Positions 14,566 through 18,288 of a stretch of DNA of 18,288 nt are shown here, piece by piece. Below the pieces are notes generated by a model, which did not search any database, was not told where the DNA came from, and saw only the letters and a program-made list of their open reading frames with translations. A program made the position numbers and the translations under genes. The stretch covers positions 1 through 18,288 of the forward strand of contig JAQUEZ010000115.1 of the NCBI GenBank assembly GCA_028684915.1, written 5' to 3'. This stretch comes from Desulfobulbus sp. (lineage in GTDB: Bacteria > Desulfobacterota > Desulfobulbia > Desulfobulbales > Desulfobulbaceae). Position 1 is the first letter of the stretch; each line of letters begins with the position of its first letter.

Positions 14566-14637
14566 TCATAACGCCGTGCTCTGCGGAAAATTTGGAGCGT
14601 AGCGTAAAATTCGCCCGACAGCAGCGCCTTGTTAGAC
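14566..14637 (-). other. attC-like integron recombination site
   Basis: Read on the minus strand this 72-bp stretch begins with R''-like GTCTAAC (14631-14637), continues AAGGCGCTGCTGTCGG, has an AT-rich centre, then CCGCAGAGCACGGC, and ends with R'-like GTTATGA (14566-14572). The outer boxes, the partly self-complementary inner arms (GCTGCTGTCGG against CCGCAGAGCAC) and the length are those of an integron gene-cassette attC site. The orientation fits a cassette whose genes lie upstream on the minus strand, that is the Argonaute/nuclease operon, whose stop codon is 75 bp away. No integrase or attI is in the window. Confidence 0.55.
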
Positions 14638-14712
14638 GCCCCCCTCACGATGTTTTTTATTCCGCAAACACTTTGCTCCAATTAAGTGCAGGTCCGGTTC
14701 AGTTTGCATTCC

Positions 14713-15249
14713 TTAATCTAACCCCTGTGGCCGGCCATCCATTGTTGAGGGCGCACTGACCACAACACAGCCGTTGATCCCGTCGATCTTCAGGACGCCT
14801 TCCTTAAATTTTGCGTGTTCCTGTGTCCCACGCGTGCAGTCCCATAGGAAGTTGACGATCAGCGCATCCTTGTATTTCGCGTCGACACGATAGAGAGACG
14901 CATCTTCGGCTATCTCACCAATGAGTGCCGGGAAGGACTTCTTCACGTCTTTGCGGTACTTGACCTCGATGATCGTATGCAGCGAGGGCAGGTAGAGATC
15001 AATGCGTGGATTTTTCTGCCCTACGGGCTGGAGATTCACTTCGTCCGCGATGTCGTTGAAGATCGGGGCGAGTAGGACATATAGAAGGTTCTGGACATGG
15101 TATTCGTTCTTCACGGGCCACTTGACGGGTTTCGCGCCTCTCGTGCGACCAGCTTCCTCCCATGTCCACCGCTTGAGGCCGACGGGGATATGCTCAAGGA
15201 ATCCCAGGAGATCGTCGAGGCTCCAGCCTTTGGGCGGCACCACGGCCAA
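14713..15249 (-). CDS. PD-(D/E)XK nuclease, putative Argonaute effector
   Basis: A 178-residue protein. WPVKNEYHVQNLLYVLLAPI (about 44-63) leads into N80-P-R-I-D84 and H91-T-I-I-E95-V-K97-Y. E49, D84, E95 and K97 form the PD-(D/E)XK metal-dependent nuclease core, in the arrangement of DpnII/MboI-like restriction-type domains. It is the last gene of the Argonaute operon, starting a few bases after the stop of the middle gene. The TTG at 15249 and the GTG at 15243 are both possible starts; TTAGGA lies 7 bases before the GTG, so the shorter form (176 aa) may be real. By analogy with inactive long Argonautes paired with nucleases (bAgaN-type systems), it probably degrades DNA when the Argonaute detects a target. 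The role is inferred; the fold is supported by the residues. Confidence 0.8.
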   Translation of the reverse strand: MAVVPPKGWSLDDLLGFLEHIPVGLKRWTWEEAGRTRGAKPVKWPVKNEYHVQNLLYVLLAPIFNDIADEVNLQPVGQKNPRIDLYLPSLHTIIEVKYRKDVKKSFPALIGEIAEDASLYRVDAKYKDALIVNFLWDCTRGTQEHAKFKEGVLKIDGINGCVVVSAPSTMDGRPQGLD

Positions 15250-15252
15250 ATC

Positions 15253-15891
15253 CTAATTGACCTGGTCGAAGACGTAGACCATCAGGCTCAGGAGTGCTGT
15301 CGAAACATCTCTTTGCGCCTGAGACTGGAACTCGCCCATGAAACGGCCGATTAGGGAAAGGCGCATTTGATGATCGTCAGTCCGCCGTATCTGCAGGTAA
15401 TGAAGGAAGAGCGGCACGCACGCGCTCGCATAAATAGCGGATTCGCCGCTGCGGACATACGCCGCGATATCCTTTTCGAAGAGATTGAGATGGTCGCCGC
15501 CCACCTGCTGCGCAAGGAAACCTGATATCCAGTTCTCGAACTCGCGGGCGATGCGCGCTTCGGTCATTTTTTCAGCGAGCCATTTTACGGCCATGACCCC
15601 GAATATATCGGAGACCCACGGGAGCGGCGTGGAGTCGATCTTGGCGGCTTGCCCGAGCAGGCGTGAAACATCCTGGCTTGAAACGATTTCATCCAGAACA
15701 CCGAGGCCCGCAATCGCGCATCGCTGATACAAGGATAGCGCCGCAAAGTCGAATGACGGGACGCCGCCCATCGACAATCCCAGGAAATGCAGAAAGCAAT
15801 ACTTGAAAGGGTCGGCCTTCGCGCCTTCGATCACCTTGTCGTGAAGGTGTTCGCGCAGTTGGTAGGCGTTCTCTTTCTCTACAGGAACCAT
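15253..15891 (-). CDS. Unrecognised middle protein of the Argonaute operon
   Basis: From ATG 15889-15891 the product has 212 residues starting MVPVEKENAYQLREHLHDKV. The ATG overlaps the Argonaute stop by 13 bases, so the two are translationally coupled; the frame upstream of it lies wholly inside the Argonaute gene. I recognise no family. The sequence looks mostly alpha-helical, with amphipathic stretches (FKYCFLHFLGLSMGGV, FDFAALSLYQRCAIAGLGVL, SALIYASACVPLFLHYLQ-like segments near 160-180) and no clear membrane anchor, zinc motif or catalytic signature. Its fixed place between a dead Argonaute and a nuclease suggests an adaptor, a nuclease inhibitor or a structural partner, but that is inference from position only. 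Confidence 0.7.
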   Translation of the reverse strand: MVPVEKENAYQLREHLHDKVIEGAKADPFKYCFLHFLGLSMGGVPSFDFAALSLYQRCAIAGLGVLDEIVSSQDVSRLLGQAAKIDSTPLPWVSDIFGVMAVKWLAEKMTEARIAREFENWISGFLAQQVGGDHLNLFEKDIAAYVRSGESAIYASACVPLFLHYLQIRRTDDHQMRLSLIGRFMGEFQSQAQRDVSTALLSLMVYVFDQVN

Positions 15892-18071
15892 TGGGACTGC
15901 CCGATCTTTCCGATCATCACAGAGTCGTTCCAGCCCGGAAGCTGGTTCAGCCAACCGAGATTCCGCGCGATCAGGTCGGAATAGCTGATCGTCACAGGAA
16001 GAGGATTGGGGAAGTAACTGCGCCAGGAATGCGAGGCGAAGTTATGAAGCTGCGCGCTCAGATATTTGATGTCCTTGAACGTCGAATCCTTATGAACATC
16101 GAGAATTAGGCCGCGCGGGTGACCGTCGGTGTCGTTACGCAACTCTCGCTGGCCGATAAGATAGACGAGCATTTCATGTTTGGAGAACTTGAACGTCTTT
16201 CCTCGCTGCGGCGCGAGTTTTCCCTTCTGCGCGCCGGCCGTCGCGGAGTCGAACATATGCAGACCGTGATCTTCCGAGATTTTCAGGAACGCATACTCAA
16301 TCTGATACTCGCGGTACTTATCTATAACGGCCCGGACGGCTGCAATCTCTTCCTTGTTGAACTTCTTGACCTGCGCGTGGAAGATCAGGCGGATCGTGTC
16401 GCCTTTCTGCCAGTTCATCCGCTTCTGAATTTTCTGGATGGTTTCACCGAGAACCGAAGTCAAAGCCTCGCAGTAGGCTTCCAGCACAACCGCCTTCGAA
16501 GTATTCGAGACGATATAGCTGCCATCCCCGGAGAAAACGGTGGTGATGCCCATGATCCGTTGATTGTCAGCACCGCGTTCCTGTCCGATATTCGCGCTGC
16601 CGATCCCGATCACAAGTTCATGGGAAAGGGTCGGAGAGGATTTGAGAAGCCACGGTACGCCGCCCATCTTCGCGTAGCAAGCCAGCGCCATATTGTTAAG
16701 CGAGTATCCGAGCGCGTAATCGGATTGCCCCAGAAGCTCTATCGTGAAATCCTGTACCGGCACCTGATGCAGGAAGAAGAGGCTTTTGCCAAGATAGTAA
16801 GGATTCTCCGTGACCTTGAGCTTCTTGAAGGACTGCCGGACCTGAACGAGCGCCAGGTCCCAACACCCGCCGTCATCGGCTTTCTTTCGGATCGCGGCCT
16901 CGATGGCGTTCTTGTATGCGTCCAAACTGTCGGTGGTGGTCGTGAATACTTCAACGCGGCTGGTTCCGAGCGCGAACTTTCCTTCAAGACCGCTGCTGAA
17001 ATACTTGCTGTTGGAAATGCCTTTCAGGAGCTTTCGGACGAACTGCTCGACGCGCCCCTTGTCATGCTGGGCGCAGATCACGCAGATCGACGGGTCGTTC
17101 CTATCGAAGGTGCGTTTCGTATAGGGGCCGTACTTCGTTAGGCCCTTCTCAGCCCAATCGGCCTCGCCGTTGTCGTTGAAGACGAACACCGACTTTTGCA
17201 TCTGCCCGCACTCGCACTGAATGTCCGGTGAGTCCTCGATCTCAATGCGCGTTCCGTTGATCAGCGCAATGGTCCTCGACTGAATGTAATTCTTAAGCAT
17301 GTCGATGCGGGCCTTCTTGTTCTCGCCGCCATTGAATGTGGAGACAGCTTGTCGGATGCGCTCGACGATGGCGTCTTTTTTCCCACCATGCGTATGCAGG
17401 ATGTAATCGTCGAAGTTTGCCCGGTTGGCTTCAAGGTACACGTCTTTCGCGTCGACCTGCACGATCTGCCCGTCAGGTCGCGTGACATTGAGCGTTTCGT
17501 CGTTACATGCGCTCACTGATCCCAGGAGTTTGCGGTATCCGTCGTCCTGCTCAGTGACAACGTAGCGTCCCATGAGATCGAATCCAGCGTTCAGAAAGTG
17601 TAGGCCGTTCTCCTTGAGCACCCGGCGCGTTGTGCAATCAATGACGAGGCACGGATGGCCTTGAACGGTGCGCGTGTCGATTGTGTATTTGGCACAGACC
17701 TTAAACGGGTAAGCATCGCCGAGAATCGGAACCAGAAGATTATCTTCCGGCTTTGCGCTCACCAGTTGGATGGGCGTGAAGCCGGAGGGATTGCGGCCCA
17801 GTCCGGAGAAATGCCTTGTCAGACCGTCCTTCACCAGTGAGCAAAAGATGCCAAAATTATCCTTGAACGAGATGCTCTGCGGCGTGCCGGATATGGGGAA
17901 CGTGCCATCCCCCGAAAAGATCAGGATGTTGTCGCCTTGACGACGAAAGGAATGCGTTGATCCGTATTGTGCGCGAAGGCTATCCAGCGTCTCCTTTTCA
18001 TAGGGGTTTTGGAGAGCCTTAAGCTCCACATCGGGGATTTTCAGCGGAAATGCGTTCAAGAAGATTGACAA
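15879..18071 (-). CDS. Long prokaryotic Argonaute, catalytically inactive (long-B-like)
   Basis: Argonautes hold a short nucleic-acid guide and pair it with a target. This 730-residue protein has the long layout: N/linker region (1-125), a PAZ-position segment (about 130-270), linker with GPYTKRTFDRNDPSICVICA (315-334), MID (about 385-480) and PIWI (about 485-730). MID carries a YKQK-like 5'-end pocket: Y425/Y426, K429, Q440 and K468 (CYAKMGGVPW). In PIWI the first catalytic Asp is Gly (VIGIG, 487-491), the LVH-x-D-type position reads LIFHAQVKK (562-570), and the fourth residue near LPVTISYSDL is not Asp/His. Slicing is therefore not expected. This matches the long-B group, which works with separate effectors. 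The start is TTG (18071) with AAAAAGGA 7 bases upstream. It is the first gene of the leftward operon. Confidence 0.9.
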   Translation of the reverse strand: MSIFLNAFPLKIPDVELKALQNPYEKETLDSLRAQYGSTHSFRRQGDNILIFSGDGTFPISGTPQSISFKDNFGIFCSLVKDGLTRHFSGLGRNPSGFTPIQLVSAKPEDNLLVPILGDAYPFKVCAKYTIDTRTVQGHPCLVIDCTTRRVLKENGLHFLNAGFDLMGRYVVTEQDDGYRKLLGSVSACNDETLNVTRPDGQIVQVDAKDVYLEANRANFDDYILHTHGGKKDAIVERIRQAVSTFNGGENKKARIDMLKNYIQSRTIALINGTRIEIEDSPDIQCECGQMQKSVFVFNDNGEADWAEKGLTKYGPYTKRTFDRNDPSICVICAQHDKGRVEQFVRKLLKGISNSKYFSSGLEGKFALGTSRVEVFTTTTDSLDAYKNAIEAAIRKKADDGGCWDLALVQVRQSFKKLKVTENPYYLGKSLFFLHQVPVQDFTIELLGQSDYALGYSLNNMALACYAKMGGVPWLLKSSPTLSHELVIGIGSANIGQERGADNQRIMGITTVFSGDGSYIVSNTSKAVVLEAYCEALTSVLGETIQKIQKRMNWQKGDTIRLIFHAQVKKFNKEEIAAVRAVIDKYREYQIEYAFLKISEDHGLHMFDSATAGAQKGKLAPQRGKTFKFSKHEMLVYLIGQRELRNDTDGHPRGLILDVHKDSTFKDIKYLSAQLHNFASHSWRSYFPNPLPVTISYSDLIARNLGWLNQLPGWNDSVMIGKIGQSQWFL

Positions 18072-18172
18072 AACTCGATCCTTTTTGGGGTCAATGCTCG
18101 CGCTTCCCTGAGCGTCTATCGATAAAAATAACCGGCCGGCGCGATAACTGCCCTTGAAAAACCGCCTCGTCC
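18072..18172. other. Upstream region of the Argonaute operon, truncated by the IS end
   Basis: Only 101 bases separate the Argonaute start from the ISL3 repeat. They contain the AAAAAGGA ribosome-binding site and an AT-rich segment (TTATTTTTATCGATAGA, minus strand) that could hold a -10, but no convincing -35. No second attC-like structure is visible, so if the operon was a gene cassette its upstream boundary is missing or lies beyond the insertion. Confidence 0.4.
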
Positions 18173-18288
18173 GCAGAATCTGTGGGTAGCTCTTTGAAAA
18201 TGAGCCCCAGAACCTGAGCCCCGCCGGAGGTGAAGGTGTGGGGCGCCTGCCGCCCCGTCACCCTTGCCACCTTCAGGTGGAGCAGGGA
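18173..18288 (+). mobile_element. ISL3-family element, opposite terminal region (partial)
   Basis: The repeat GCAGAATCTGTGGGTAGC (18173-18190) is followed inward by TCTTTGAAAATGAGCCCC. GCTCTTTGAAAA-type termini are characteristic of ISL3-family elements. The same 18 bases in inverted orientation form the end at 96-113, where the transposase C-terminus is visible, so this should be the transposase-start-proximal end of a second copy in direct orientation. A GC hairpin (GGGGCG...CGCCCC, about 18239-18258) lies inside the leader. The transposase start is beyond the window. Confidence 0.65.

Noticed and set aside
16119..17141. Long plus-strand open frame of 340 codons
   Set aside because: It lies wholly inside the Argonaute gene on the other strand, shows no family motif and reflects the GC-rich codon use of that gene.

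Overview
The window is a mosaic, mobile-element-rich accessory region. It probably comes from a gammaproteobacterium: the TnsA/TnsB, YggL, QorB and NemR-like proteins all look closest to that group, but this is inference from remembered family sequences. AT-rich patches (about 1-3.5 kb and 13.9-14.7 kb) surround a GC-richer efflux operon (4.2-13.9 kb) and a GC-richer Argonaute operon (14.7-18.1 kb), which suggests separate origins.

Layout. (1) The extreme left is the 3' end of an ISL3-family transposase gene. It sits in a terminal repeat that cuts into tnsB. The extreme right carries the same 18-bp repeat in inverted orientation, so the window is bracketed by two ends of one IS type. (2) 117-1219 is the tnsA-proximal right end of a Tn7-like transposon: a tnsB start fragment, a tnsA with all visible catalytic residues but a one-base frameshift near its 3' end, and two TnsB-type binding sites. 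(3) Exactly 5 bp later (1225) a left-type Tn7-like end with three binding sites begins in the opposite orientation, as expected of two related elements inserted in tandem. (4) 1.4-3.1 kb holds leftward small genes: a mazE-like remnant, a YggL-family protein, a small unknown protein and a BrnT/BrnA-like toxin-antitoxin pair. An IS21-like end follows. (5) 3.47-13.9 kb is a rightward detoxification/efflux block: a NemR-like TetR repressor, a 4Fe-4S QueG-like/SCP2 fusion, QorB quinone reductase, two internally deleted gene remnants, an RND tripartite pump (adaptor, pump, outer-membrane factor) and a MATE exporter. Near-identical palindromes sit between -35 and -10 in front of both the regulator and the operon, so the repressor probably controls both. 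(6) 13.9-14.7 kb is non-coding, with a 15-bp inverted repeat pair and an integron attC-like site. (7) 14.7-18.1 kb, leftward, is a compact three-gene operon: a 730-residue catalytically dead long Argonaute, a 212-residue protein I cannot identify, and a PD-(D/E)XK nuclease.

The main candidate for something new is the Argonaute operon. A guide-binding but non-cleaving Argonaute, a separate nuclease and an unrecognised middle protein fit an abortive-infection defence module. It sits beside an attC-like site inside what may be Tn7-like cargo. The efflux block is probably an electrophile/quinone or biocide resistance module under a redox-type repressor.
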